Shown in pieces: positions 24,618 to 36,127 of a DNA stretch of 64,000 nt. The notes below the pieces were generated by a model that saw only the letters and a list, made by a program, of their open reading frames with translations, was not told where the DNA came from and ran no database searches. Position 1 is the first letter of the stretch, and the number at the start of each line of letters is the position of its first letter. The stretch spans positions 1 through 64,000 of the forward strand of contig BCLD01000007.1 of NCBI GenBank assembly GCA_001600875.1. Direction: 5' to 3'. The translations under genes were made by a program, and so were the position numbers. This stretch comes from Solicoccozyma terricola (Eukaryota > Basidiomycota > Tremellomycetes > Filobasidiales > Piskurozymaceae).

Positions 24618-25271
24618 TGTTACAAAGACGAATATACAATTCTAATCATCAAATAACCACATGCTAGCATTTCAAGTCAGCTGTCAGCTGGCTGTTCAAG
24701 CGTTTTTCCAGAGTTTCTGAACCTTGGATCGTCATCGACTACCCTAGGAGGTCAGGATCTGCTAGGAGGATGCAGAGGGCTTGGGGGGGGGGGGGACTTG
24801 GATTCGACGAGACAGCGCGAATTCATCCTATTTCAGTTGTATGGAGCGCAATTATGATAACTTGGTATAAATTTCCAAGTATACTAAGAAAACCTCTTCT
24901 AAGCCGATAGTTGCAGCTGCTATTGGCCCCTATATCTCCTACGCTGCAGAACGGCCCCTTAAGAGACACTCATTGCCTGTTGACTGCATCAGAGCCAAAG
25001 AGGGCGCTTTAGCATCAGCCGCTTGGGCAAAGGTTCGGTCTTGACAATGACACGTTGACGGAGGCATGTTAAAAACAGTCGTGCGCAGAACTCGAGGCCA
25101 TGCGGATCAGATATGAACATTGATCATTTCATAGAACAGATGGCGCCCTTGTTCAAAAAATAATCATAAAAAATCACACCTTCCAAGTGCTTTTTCGTTT
25201 TGTTGCACAAAAAAAGAAAACACAAACTCCCAAAAACGATATTGAAAGTACTAGACTATTGCTAAGACCGA
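24618..25271. other. Intergenic, convergent 3' ends
   Basis: 654 bp between two stop codons. It contains a run of 13 G at 24783-24795 and otherwise AT-rich sequence. No gene was seen. Confidence 0.55.
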
Positions 25272-27585
25272 TCACAGACTTTCCGTGACTTCCTTGACCT
25301 CCTTGCTACCTAGAACAGCAGCTTGACCATCTCTTTCCGTACAGACACAAACGGTCTCGGGGAAGTGTCTAGCGCTGATCTTCCTTTCGAAGAGTTCGTC
25401 CAGTTCAGCAAAGTTGCGTCCGGATACCTCTGGGACATAAAAGTACATGGCGATGACTCCGATCAAAGCAGTACCGAAGAAGAAGAAGCCTGTGGTTGAA
25501 AAATCGGGTCAGTCCAGCGCCCCCTCATTCAATTCCGCTGATCAAACTCACCCGTCTTCAAGACCCAATGCGCAATCATAATGGGGCTGACAAAGTTTGT
25601 AAAGACTCCGATACAAGCGGTACCGGCAGCAGCTAGACCAGCAGTCTTTGCACGTAGTCGAGGAGTCGAGACCTATAGAGCAGCAATCAAGGCCTGTTGA
25701 TGGATACCGCGAACAGAAAAAAGCTCACCTCGACAGTGTAAGCCCAACCGATGGGTCCACAAGAAGACGCATATGAAAAGGTCCAAAGGGAGAACAAAAA
25801 GACCAAGACTGCCCCGGGAGTGTCCTTGATTGGGAAACAACCAAGTATTCCGAGGACTAGACAGACAGCAGTCATGATGCTACCACAGCCCACCAACAGT
25901 CTTCGACGACCGACTCTTTCAATGGTATAGAAGGAGATAATTTGTGCACTCAATTGCATGGTCTTGACGATGGCGTTGGCTTGAAACGGCTTGGCATATC
26001 CAGCGAGTTCTTTGGGGGATGCAAGTCAGCTGAAAGTACGACCTCTGCCCTCGAGTGCGATTACTCACGGAAGAAGTAAGTAGTGTAGGAGAGAACGAAG
26101 CTAAGACCACCTAGACCTTGGAATTGCAACGGCAGCCAAGCAACGAACGTTCGTCTTCGATTGGTACCACGAAGACATTCGAGGAACGATTGAGATTTTT
26201 GCAAACGACTTTGTTCTTGAGCTTCTCTCCAATCAGCGCACATGACTTCGAATTCATAATCGATGTCGTAATCCTGTGTGAAGCAGCCGTCAGGATTCGT
26301 GCGTTATACGACGGAAGGGATGCACGCACAGGAATGTGGCCATTCAATGTTTGAAGACTTTTCTTTGCCCTCTCCGTGTCTTCCTTGTGAAGGTAGTACC
26401 CTGACGAGTCTTGAACGTCAGTGGCGATCATTATCTCTTTCATGGGTACCACTCACAAGGACTTTCAGGCACAAGCAAGAAAACAATTACCATGACACCG
26501 AGGAATAGGAATTGAGTATAAATGACCTTGAAATTGGGAGCACAAGATTAGTCGAGTGTGGATGCTGGAGGGCATAGGTTGACTCACTTGTTTGTAGTAA
26601 TGAGTGGCTGATATTTGAAGAGCGATGGCAGCAGCGAATTGGCCGACACCATTCCAGAAGTTGTAAGTGACTAGAAGCGCTCCACGTAGTTGGGTTGGCC
26701 TGTAGGGAGGCATGTCAGTTTCGGTTGCTCGAGAGCAGTATTTCCACCACTCACGCAATCTCAGAGATGTAGACTGGTACAGTGGTTTGGGTAAGACCGG
26801 TTCCCCAGCCTGCGAACAAACGAGCACAAAGCCAGACGGGATCGCTCTTGGCGACGATCTCCAGAACGACACCCAGTGTCAAGAACACAGTGAGGGAGAA
26901 CAGGTTGGCCTTTCTACCGAATCTGTCCGAGACCTGGAACAACTTTGTTGAGCACTATGCGAGACCTTTTCGCAGCAGCTTCTCAAAAACTTACCCAACC
27001 TCCAGATACCATTCCAATGATCTGACCAATGGATTGAACTGCAGTGAAACCCCCTACATATCTAGGATCCAAAACCATCGCTCCTTTCGCCGTCCTTTCG
27101 GTGGCGAATTGGGCAATGAAGGATTTGTTTGCGACGATAGAGCCGGGAACTGTTGGTTGGGGACAGATTAGCACTTGGTGAAGGTGATTATTCAACAGTG
27201 CATTCGACGAACTTGAGATGAGGTAGCCGTCCATAATCGCCTGTAGAGATTTGATTCAGCGGTTGTCGAATGAACGAATAAGAGGGGAAGAAAAGCATAC
27301 CGTCCAAGCTACTCCCAAACAACATAGGGCAACCTTCCAACTGCAGGGATATCATATCGTTAGAATCAATGGTCACAACGCACACGCTGTTAAAGAGTCC
27401 ACGTACAAAACCCGCAAAGCTTGCTTTCTCGGCATGTCTGCATATTTCGAAACGGCTTTCAAGGTCGTGGGATAGGCGGACAGCTTGATAACATCCTCGG
27501 TGTGACTGATATCTTGGATGTGCTTTTCACCTTCATCGTGGTTAGCAACGCTGACGGGCAGATTTAGAGCACCAGCTTGTTCCAT
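25272..27585 (-). CDS. MFS sugar porter (alpha-glucoside permease-like)
   Basis: Start MEQAGALNLP at 27585 and stop at 25272, with about ten exons. In order the exons give WKVALCCLGVAWT and AIMDGYLIS (helix 1), VSDRFGRKANLFSL after helix 2, TTVPVYISEIARPTQLRG, VPESPWYYLHKED before the central loop, FQGLGGLSFVLSYTTYFF (helix 7), IERVGRRRLLVGCG, GPIGWAYTVEV and PEVSGRNFAELDELFERKI. These are sugar-porter family signatures; the last replaces the usual PETKGR with PEVSGR. The central loop and the DELFERKI ending resemble fungal maltose/alpha-glucoside permeases, which act at the plasma membrane by proton symport. A GH13 alpha-glucosidase lies in the same window but 26 kb away. Confidence 0.87.
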
Positions 27586-28423
27586 TGTGATGGTTCAGAG
27601 GCAAGTCGAAGTTGTGTGTCTGAAAAGCCTTCTATCCTCCTACAACAAAGGTTGTCACCGAGCTTTAAGTAGGGCTCCGCACTGGGAAGAGCCTGCGCAA
27701 CGGCCCGCTACCGCGCAAACGGTACTGCATTAGACCGTTTCGCTCCATATGAGCACATCTTGACCACTGTGGCTTTCAGGTGGGGCTAAACATATCACCG
27801 TGGAGCCTTGCGGTCAGCTGCGTCGATAGGTGTATGGATTCGACCGAATTTCAGCGTCAATACCCCGAGCTCGAAATGGAACGTATACTGACGGACTATC
27901 GATGGCCCATCTTGTAGACGCAATCTGACGGTCCGTCGCTGCCGTCCATACGAGCTGCTCCAACCTCGTGGACATCGGCGAGGTGCTGCGATAGCGGGTT
28001 CCTTTCTGCGTAGTTGCGAACCGAATTCGGGATGTTTGCCACCCATCACTTCCATTCGGCGTTCGGCGTGAGGGGCTGATCGGCTGATCTCGATATACAT
28101 GACAGGCCTTGTCGATAGGCCGAGGTGTACATGTCCATGCACCTCGAATCTTCCCACAATGGTCCCCTCAGGTCTTTCCAGCCTGCATGGGCCGGCATAT
28201 GTATCGCCGCGGTTATCACAGTGGCTCCATGGAGAGTAAATAGCAACTTTTTTTTTTTTTCGTACTTTGACCACGGACCGGTGAACTTGGAGAACGGGAC
28301 AGCGAATCCGCGGCAGCGTTTTCTCTGGGAAGTTGTTCGACGCCGACACACATCGCAAGGGCATCGCGTGGACTCTCAACACAACCCACTGGCATTTAAC
28401 AACACCCCACATCGCAAAGTCCA
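27586..28423. other. Intergenic region
   Basis: 838 bp between the sugar porter start and the DUF2231 gene stop. It contains a T-run (28249-28260). A 209-codon open frame on the minus strand here has no family match and no intron structure and is judged non-coding. Confidence 0.5.
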
Positions 28424-29225
28424 CTACTTATCCTTCTTGACATACATGGCCTGATCTTTCCACTGTTCCTTCTTCTCATCGAGACCTTCACCTTGTCGTT
28501 GCACTCCGATGCCGTACCTGTCCAGATATCATGGTGAGCAGCCAGTGGGAAAGGGTTCGGCATCCGATCAACCCACTTGTAAACGAGTTCACCCCCCATA
28601 TAAGCACTGCATATCAATATCGCGATCCCGGCAATGCTAATCAGACTCTGGCCGTCGGTGGGGATCTGGCCAGGACGAGAACGCCGGGATAGCCAGTTGT
28701 AGAGGGATATGCCCTCTGTGAGAGACGGTTTCAGTGACATGGGGCTTCCCACCATTTCGCCAGTGTACCCACCAATGACAATATTCATCCCTGCATGATA
28801 GTACCCGGCCTTGAGACTTCGCTTGTTACGATCCTGAACGACAACACCATCCGACACATCCTTCTCCTCTCTCGTCCCATTGTTCTTCCATATCTCATAA
28901 AGCTCATGCGTTCCGGTGATACTGGCGGGAACGAGGGAGAGTAGTCCCGCGATATTCGCATAGTAGGCTAGCTGGGATAGTGTGGCAGTAGCGGGTAAGG
29001 CTTTGTTGATGATGGAGGGAAGAATGGATAGACGGCGTAGGGGAGGAATCGTGTCAAGAGCAAAGGAAGTCATGAGGAATGTGATAGGGTAATGAACAGC
29101 GATGGGGTGTATGCTGGGGGGGGGGGGGGGGGGGGGGGGGTTGGCAGGGCGTGTCAGATTCGCAACGGGTAGATGCTGGGAGTGGGATCCACCTACGGAT
29201 GAGCGTTCTGCCCAACCTTTCCCAT
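28424..29225 (-). CDS. DUF2231 membrane protein
   Basis: Three exons on the minus strand: 29225-29197 (29 nt), 29113-28577 and 28517-28424, giving 219 residues. The first intron (29114-29196) contains a run of 25 C on the sense strand just before its acceptor. The short first exon was chosen because it completes the family's N-terminal block: HPIHPIAVHYPITF across the junction. A start at the next ATG inside exon 2 would delete it. The C-terminal junction restores GGELVYKYGIGV, the other DUF2231 signature. Hydrophobic stretches suggest four membrane helices. The family is uncharacterised; some members carry haem-ligand-like histidines. It is divergent from a RidA-type gene, 1.25 kb away. Confidence 0.85.
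29116..29140 (+). repeat. Homopolymer of 25 G (poly-C on the sense strand of DUF2231 intron 1)
   Basis: The tract sits between a CTGAC branch-like site and the AG acceptor of the first intron, so in the transcript it is the polypyrimidine tract. Confidence 0.85.
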
Positions 29226-30475
29226 ATTGAGATCATCTGATAGGATGGATGGTCAGCAGGGCATCGATCGTTATCGCAGTCTACCCACGATAGAGGGACA
29301 TCAAATAGTTGGCCATTATGGGTAGATGATAGTCAATTGTAGTTGTGGTAGATGCCCGCTACGACCGATCTGCAGCGAGTGGCGGGGTGATGTCATGTCA
29401 TGTTTCATTCGGAATGATGACGTGGCATTACGTGTACAGCAGGGAGGGAGTGGCAAAGACCACACCTGAGAGAGGAAACGGGTTATCGCCATAACATGTT
29501 ATTCGTGGAGGATATGCCTCATAATCAGAAGATTGCTACCGTCGATTCCAACCTTCCCGGCCCTTTCTACTCTCCCACCTCCTTTGCGTGGCGATCGATG
29601 CACAACCTCCTATCATATCGGCAGGGAGAACATGTCATCGCGAAGAAACGCTTTCAAGTCGAAATCGTCAGTGAATTCCATTTCCGTACCTTTTTTTTTT
29701 GCAGATACTTGACAGCAGGAAGACCGCTACCTGTCAGCGATCACTTGAAAACGTCTTCTACAGCTCTGCACGCTTTCCCCGTCCCCATTCAGCTGATAGA
29801 AGATCCAGCAACTCTGCAACAGAAACGAGAGGATCACTACAATCTGCATCACCACATCGGTGCACCTACACGCATATGAATCTCGCAGTATCTTCCCGGA
29901 GGTCCTCCCACACTAGGGTCCTCAAAGCTTCCCGATACGCTGCTCAAAAACCTGGACATACTCGCTCGTGGCGGCGTAGACAGGGGCAATGTCCACCGGG
30001 CCGCTGCCCGCGGAGAGAATGTTTTGTATGTCCTACATCTTGAGCCAGTAGGTGGGGTGTATCGGCAAAACAATGCTGTCAGGGTGCTGGTTTATTCACG
30101 ATCGGGGAGAGGCTCCCCACCTGCTGCTTAGATTGAATGTATTGTCTTCGGGTAAGCCCTCCCTTCCTCCGCGTAATCATGACGACGTGAATGCGCTGGA
30201 GACCATTCCTCTACTATCAACACTTTCCCAGCCCCGATCCGAAACTCCTTTCATATCGCATTTCCCCGTCAGTGATTAATCTTGGCCTCACCCCGACCCT
30301 CCTGAGTAGTTCTCGCTGGAAATTTCAATTCCGTCGATAAGCCACATTCCCGGAGATGACCGGGCTTACCACCATATATCTCATGATCTTGCATCGACGC
30401 TACAATCTACATCCCAGTCACCTCGTGCAAACACCTCCCTCGCATTCGCATCCTTGCTGTTACTCGTTTTAATAC
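29226..30475. other. Divergent intergenic region
   Basis: 1.25 kb between DUF2231 and the first RidA gene. It carries an ATGACGTGGC half site near 29417 and short homopolymers. No gene was supported. Confidence 0.5.
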
Positions 30476-30952
30476 ATGTCACACCTCCAGTACAAAGCCT
30501 ACGAGCAGATGGGAGCTCAAAAGGCTAGGCTTTTCGGCTACTCTCAGTCGGTGAAAGTAGAGAACACCGTGTATATTAGTGGTCAAGGTGAATTCCCATT
30601 CTGACCGCTGGCATGTGAGGTCAAGGCTGATTCGACTCTCAAACCAGGCGGCTGGTACCAAACTGTCCCAGACTCCTACCCTTCCTCGCAAACCGAGCAG
30701 ATCGATCAAGCGTTCAAGAACATTGAGACGGCGTTGGGAGAAGTGGGCGCTTCGTTTGATAACGTCTTCAAGGTCGTCAGCTATCACAAGCCATTGGACG
30801 GACAATCACTGGGACGTGTGGTTCAATGCTTTGCAAGGTACATGCCTAAACACAAGCCATTATGGACCTGTGTTCAAGTGGAAATGCTGGGAGAGACGGA
30901 GATGTTGGTGGAGATTGAGGTGGTGGCGCATGTGCCTCCTCAACAATCTTGA
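30476..30952 (+). CDS. RidA/YjgF-family protein (atypical, lacks the active-site arginine)
   Basis: Two exons (30476-30587, 30648-30952) give 138 residues, about the usual size. The fold signatures SQSVKVENTVYISGQGGW and NIETALGEVGASFDNVFKVVSY are clear. Typical RidA enzymes hydrolyse reactive enamine/imine intermediates from amino-acid metabolism and use an Arg in a PxRSCV-type block. Here the equivalent block is KPLWTCVQVEM, without Arg, so this is a divergent Rid subgroup whose activity is uncertain. It lies at one edge of a block with a regulator, an oxygenase, an aldolase, a transporter and a second RidA. Confidence 0.88.
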
Positions 30953-31058
30953 GCGGTTGAGCGATTACCGACCTTGGCATGACCCGTGATATGTGGGGAT
31001 ATATACATGCCGGCCAGATGTACTCCATACAGCCCTTGATGGCAGATTCTGAGACACT

Positions 31059-33440
31059 TCACAACTCCCCCGTTGACTCTGCCAACGATGCCAAATTCTG
31101 CAAGACGAGCTTTCCCACCTTCCATCTCCGCCTCCGTGCAAACACCCTCGCCGCCCATGCCAATGCCGCATGGCTGTCCCCGTCGGCAATGCCGACGACG
31201 GCCATGGCACTAGGAGCAACACCGCGGAGAAGCTGCCAGGCGATGAGAAAGGCTTTAAAGGCGTAGACGGTCACAAAGGGTGGCTCGCGGTCTGGCGTCA
31301 TGGTCTCCTCGAGGTAGAGAAGAAACCAGTTAACGTGAGTGCTGAGAGACCGCGCGATGGCAGGGTCCACGATGAATCCCGGAGACGTGGCTAGACAGGC
31401 GCTGTGAGGCAAACGTCAGGGGGGGGGNNNNNNNNNNNNNNNNNNNNNNNNNNNNNNNNNNNNNNNNNNNNNNNNNNNNNNNNNNNNNNNNNNNNNNNNN
31501 NNNNNNNNNNNNNNNNNNNNNNNNNNNNNNNNNNNNNNNNNNCCCCCCCCCCCCCCCCCGAGGCTCCCCCCAAACTCACTTCAAATCGATCGGAAGTGAC
31601 ACGCCCAGTCATGGCCGACCAACCCGACACCTCGCGTAGGCTCGATTGCAAGAAATGTATCACGTTAAGTGCACCTAGCAGCTCGAGTTGCAGCGTGTCG
31701 CCGGGCTCGGGAAGAGGGGACAAAAAGCGCCGGATCGCCTCGGAGTAGCGAATGGGCGGGCATTTTTGACTGGCGGTGAGAGTGCGATGAGCCCAGTCCG
31801 ATGCCGATGATGTGGTCCACAGCGAGTCGTGACAGGGCATATCGTGCTTGATTTCCAGATGGGAGATTGAGCGTGGGACGGACAGGATCTGGTACCACAG
31901 TGCGTCCATGTGATGTAGTGCCAGCATAGTCCTGTGGCGTTGTCATCAGATTCTAGCAAGTAGCCTTAACACCGACACTCACCGCTTGTGGGACTCTGCC
32001 TTGATGAATTCTCTCCATAGGGATTCTAGATCCGACGTCGCGGTCGGGTTTGTAGGCAACGGCTGCATTAGTCCGCTGGATCGCGAGAGCTGTTTGGAGG
32101 ACGCATTAGTATTGTGGTTGGGGCGAGCCGCGGGGGGGAGGCTACTGACTCCGATGATCCTCGAATGCATACGCATACCATCCGACCCTCCCTCACCCTC
32201 GAGGTACATCATCGAGTACACCTGGAGCAATAAATACGCTTTGACAATGTCGAGTTTGTGTGTCAAATCGCTCGCATTGTCCTCATTCAGCGTGACGAGC
32301 TGCCGTGCGGTTTGAAAGCATCGAAGGGAGAGGGTGGCCGAATCTGCGTCGTTACCGTATTGATATCCAAGGCAGCACATGCTGAGGACCAAGTAGTCGC
32401 CTGCCACCGAGGGGTCGAAGGTGGGTTCGTGAATAAAGGGGAAAAAGTGAGCTACGTGGTAGAAAAAAAGGTCGATGCCCCGGTTGATCTGGGTGAGCGT
32501 AGGGAACCAGTCGTCTGGGATGTAGTTGGCGTATTCCGGTGGGGTAAATTTGATACATTGAGCTGATCGGGATGGTACTGCCGGGCGTGAACAACATCAG
32601 CATCACGCCAGAGTGTAAACGGAGATACTCACTTGCAGCCACTGAAGAAGTTGTGGAGAGGCCTGCCGAGTTGTTGTCCGGTACTAGCGGTGAAACTATC
32701 CGGGAATTCTGGACAGTCACTTGGGGTTCCGTATGGGTGTCCTGCGCACGAGTGGTGAGATGGGAACCTGTATCGCACCCATCGACGCTGTCATTCCGGA
32801 AGAGCTGATTGGCGGGACCAGCCTTTTACGGAGGCCACGGCGATAGTCAGCCTTGACACCCCAAGCAAACAGTATAATACTCACGCTATCAGTCCCCGCG
32901 GTATGACCCAACAGAGCAAAGTCCCACCCGTCTATACCCATATCGAAATCTCCAGTGGTTGACGACGACTCTGCCTGCGAATCAAGTTGATATGCAGAAG
33001 AAAACTCTGCTTGCGGATCACTTTGCTGTCCCGTTGGAGTAAGCGGTGATGTGGATGTGGATGATGACCGGGCCGGTCGAGTAGGTCTTGTTCTTCTTGA
33101 CCTAGTCGACGTCGGTCCCACAGATTCGGCAGCCACCTCTGGATGCTTGTATTTGACGTGTCTCCATCGCAGGTCCTGACGAGCAAAGGTAGTAGAGCAG
33201 AAGTCGCAAGGGAAAGAGGTGTCGGCATGAGATTGCGAATGGAGCACAGTGTGACGCTTGAGATTCTCCTGTAGTGTCCAAGGTAGAAAGAAGGACATGA
33301 GCCAGCGGCCATGGTGGGGGCAGGCAACGTTACACACGCACATGCCGTGTAAACCGCTTGAGGCAGACTACGCATTGGAAAGGCTGGTGGGACGGGCCAG
33401 CCATGTCGCTGGAAAGGGAAGCCGAGGGTACAGGAGGCAT
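31059..33440 (-). CDS. C2H2 zinc-finger + fungal_trans transcription factor, interrupted by an assembly gap
   Basis: Minus-strand exon 1 (33440-33342) encodes MPPVPSAS and FQCVVCLKRFTRH. Exon 2 (33268-32885) continues with ENLKRHTVLH, completing finger 1, and FPCDFCSTTFARQDLRWRHVKYKH, finger 2. Two tandem C2H2 fingers at the N-terminus are followed by a Ser/Thr/Arg-rich linker. The fungal transcription factor domain begins in the exon with YANYIPDDWFPTLTQINRGIDLFFYHVAHFFPFIHEPTF and continues with the LGYQYGND and YLLLQVYSMMYLEG helices. A run of 115 N (31428-31542) interrupts the C-terminal part, after which LLRGVAPSAMAVVGIADG and the stop at 31059 follow. C2H2 + middle homology region proteins include pathway regulators such as HxnR of Aspergillus nidulans. 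Position next to catabolic genes suggests a local regulator. Confidence 0.83.
31428..31542. other. Assembly gap (115 N)
   Basis: Unknown bases inside the transcription factor gene. The left flank is a run of 9 G (31419-31427) and the right flank a run of 17 C (31543-31559). This mirror arrangement suggests that reads from both sides ended in poly-G calls or failed at a G/C homopolymer. Confidence 0.95.
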
Positions 33441-33529
33441 GACGATGTTGCTGCGTGAGTTGACAAACGGTCCAACCTGGAAATTGGTCACAGACGGGTC
33501 GGACAGCTGAGAGATCTGAATGACTGCGA

Positions 33530-33537
33530 TGACGTCA
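33530..33537. promoter_or_regulatory. CRE/ATF-like palindrome upstream of the transcription factor
   Basis: TGACGTCA within GATGACGTCATC, about 90 bp upstream of the C2H2 regulator start at 33440. The same 12-mer occurs at 46498-46509 and 50773-50784. It is the consensus of bZIP ATF/CREB proteins. Confidence 0.55.
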
Positions 33538-33587
33538 TCATGATAACTAGGAACAGTCTACACAGAGTCATACAACGGATATCACCA

Positions 33588-33640
33588 ATCTCCTCCTCCT
33601 CCTCCTCCTCTTTCTCTCCCTCCTCCTCCTTCCCCCGCCT
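33588..33640 (+). repeat. CTC/CCT trinucleotide-like microsatellite
   Basis: A pyrimidine tract dominated by TCC/CTC units, immediately beyond the stop codon of the 2OG oxygenase. Confidence 0.8.
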
Positions 33641-33643
33641 CGC

Positions 33644-35116
33644 TCACACGGGCAACAGCACCTTCACACCCAGGTACTCGCGGTGCTGCATGAGCTTGCC
33701 GTTCAGCATGATCTGGTCAGCGCCAAGTCTGTTGCGCTTCGTGTCCGTTGGGTCGGTCGCTTGGGCTATCTGAATCTCTCGCCACTGTCGGTTGGTTGGG
33801 ATCTTGCAGAAAGTGTAGTTTGCAAGTCAGTCGATGTCACACAGACAATGGTGCTGGCAGGTATACTCACAGGTACACCCTGGTCAATAATCGCCTTGAA
33901 CTCTTTGTACACACCCTGCTCCTCGATGCAACCCTCTCGTTGGATCAACGGTGATTCTGGAATAGTATGCCGTCAGCCCCGTCGCCTCGCCCAGCATCCA
34001 CCAGATACGCATGCCACCCACCTGCAGCGGGTGTCATACGAAGCTCGCCGACCGACGAATTAAAAAGTACGAGAGACAGACGCTCTTCATGCAGCTGATC
34101 CGCTGGCGGCTGGAAAACCCGATGACGGGTCGCCTTGAAGTGGCCACCGGAAACGATTTCCAGAGTCTCGCCAATGTTGATAACCAACGCTCCAGGCTTG
34201 TACGGCACGTAATGCCATTCTTCGTCGTGGCCCCAGATCTGGAGGCACGAGATTGGCACCGAAAAGAGCAAGGTAGTCAAGCCGAAATCGGTGTGGCCGT
34301 GCATGCGGAGACCCTTGGAAGACTCTGCGGTTGTCTTCTCGACCGGACGGAACAGAGCGTGACGAAAGTAGCCTTCACCGGTGGGACCGCCATGAGACTG
34401 TACCCGATTCCAGAGGTAATCGTCGGGAAGCTCAAGCACGCGGGAGAACAGGGCGAGGAGTCGGCGGTTGACGGAAGTCGTGAGGTACTGTGGGGTGCGC
34501 ACGTTGATAAACGTTGGAAAAGTCCCCCTGGAAAAGTCCCCCGACTTCCAACCTCACTCACATCACAGAACGCCTGAATCTCGTCCATAAATGGGTGAAG
34601 ACAGGTGGGGACAAAGTTGTGATTCTCCCACTCGCGAGCATACCAGTTGAATTGCTCAATTCCATCGGGGATGCTACGGAAGCGCTTGAACCCGTAAGGG
34701 TGCTTGTAGCCAGACCAGCGGCCAGTTTCTGGATCAAACAGAAGGCGGGCCTTGTCTTCCTCACTGATGTTGTTGTATAGGTATTGTGCGAGCGAGAACT
34801 GGCGGTTGAGCTGGGAAACGTTGCGCATGTAGTTAGCGGACGGCCGGAGATCAACCAACTGACAACCCACCTGCTCATAAGAGATGCCATAGTTTTCGAG
34901 AAAGATGAAGCCATCGTCGCGGATAGCGATCTTGACCTCCTCGACGAGCTCGGCGACGACTGCAGGGTCATCCGAGTCCATCTTGCTCAAGTCGATCGAC
35001 GTGAGCTGGGCAAAGTTATGTGTCTCTTTGGTGGCAGCAGGGGGTACCCAGGCCGGCACGAAGGGTTTGCCGTTCAGAGTCGGGGAAGGTGGGTTGAAGG
35101 GAGCAGCCGGTGCCAT
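33644..35116 (-). CDS. 2-oxoglutarate/Fe(II) oxygenase, isopenicillin N synthase-like
   Basis: Start MAPAAPFNPPS at 35116, stop at 33644, about six exons. The N-terminal non-haem dioxygenase domain is seen in IAIRDDGFIFLENYGIS. The catalytic domain has HGHTDFGLTTLL (iron-binding His-x-Asp), GGHFKATRHRVFQPP (second iron His) and ERLSLVLFN (the R-x-S pair that binds 2-oxoglutarate). All catalytic residues are therefore present. Blocks FGVPISCLQIW-like and GEGYFRHAL match a widely distributed but uncharacterised fungal branch. Such enzymes hydroxylate or N/O-dealkylate small molecules. It is divergent from the second RidA gene, with 421 bp between starts, and belongs to the candidate catabolic cluster. 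Confidence 0.9.
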
Positions 35117-35537
35117 GATGGGACGCTCGATGTGACGATTGATGGATGATGCGGAACTGACAGGTTGAGCAAAGGCCGTACATGTTGTCGCTTATATGTC
35201 TCCCGTGATGCCATGGACTCCGGTGACAATCCAAGCAATGGTATGCGTTCGAATCTCTGGGAGGAGCAGCGAGAGATTGGCAGGGGGGCAGTCACCAGAG
35301 CTCACGCGAGAGTTGCGGGGCAGTGACCTCGGGAAGCTCCCGAGCTGAAAATGAAGAGGAGCTCCTCCCACCCAGAGAGCTCCTCCTCGGTGGCGAACGC
35401 GTATATGCGATGGGTGTGTCCTCGAGTCCTCCCGCGGACGGGTCTTAAAGTGCCAGTCGGAGTTGGACCAACAACTCAATCCTCTCCAACGTTGCTTCCA
35501 CCTTCAACAATACGCAAAACCTCTATCGATCATCGAA
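35117..35537. promoter_or_regulatory. Divergent promoter with palindromes (2OG oxygenase / RidA)
   Basis: It contains an exact 12-bp palindrome GAGGAGCTCCTC at 35356-35367, a related GAGAGCTCCTC at 35375-35385, and an interrupted inverted repeat CTCGGGA-AGC-TCCCGAG at 35328-35344. The first motif recurs exactly in the aldolase/transporter promoter (38008-38019). These are candidate binding sites of a cluster regulator. Confidence 0.6.
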
Positions 35538-36127
35538 ATGTCCCGTCAACTCATTTCCAGCGAAAAGTTCCCTCCCAAGCCCCACAACTGTGCGTGCAGT
35601 AGATGTCCAGCTGACTGGCTATGGCTGATAGTCCACCTCATGATCTAGGCCCCGCTGTCAAGGTCCCCGGACTCGTCTTCTGCGCTGGACAGACAGCTAC
35701 AGGTGAAATCAAGCAGGCGACAGTGAGTTTTCCGTCTTCTTCGACGTGTCGCCGCCCAAGCTCCTTTGACCACTCACACGCACCGCACAGAGAACTGTTC
35801 TGCAAAACCTGAAAGAGGTCCTTGAGCTTGCGGGATCATCTCTCGACAAAGTCGTCAAGTATAATGGTGAGCATGCTTGTGCAGTCTTCACAGACTTTCG
35901 TTGACATGGGTGGCGCTCAGTATACCTCGCCGACATGAAGGACTTTGCCGCCATGAACGAGGTGTACATTGAGGTACGTATCGAGCAAGCGATAGTGCAT
36001 ATGTTGATGCTGATTTCTGCTCGAACTGCAGTTTCTGCCCCAGCCCATGCCCTCGCGATCTTGTTTGCAGGCTGTAGCCCCTGGCACTGGCACCGTCATT
36101 GAAATCGAATGTATCGCTCAGGCATAG
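35538..36127 (+). CDS. RidA/YjgF-family protein (canonical-like)
   Basis: Five exons (35538-35589, 35649-35722, 35791-35866, 35921-35973, 36032-36127) sum to 116 residues. VKVPGLVFCAGQTA, NLKEVLELAGSSLDKVVK and NEVYIEFLPQPMPSRSCLQA are family blocks. The PSRSC segment holds the arginine that binds the substrate carboxylate in RidA enzymes, so imine/enamine hydrolysis is plausible. The usual PYSQ segment before VKVPG is shortened, perhaps because my first intron boundary is slightly off. The gene is divergent from the 2OG oxygenase. Confidence 0.87.

Noticed and set aside
27795..28424. 209-codon minus-strand frame as a gene
   Set aside because: Composition is not protein-like (many Arg, Cys and Trp), there is no homology, and it overlaps the 3' end of the DUF2231 gene.
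29496..29879. 127-codon plus-strand frame as a gene
   Set aside because: No family match, no codon or splice support, and a T10 run inside; it lies in a divergent promoter region.
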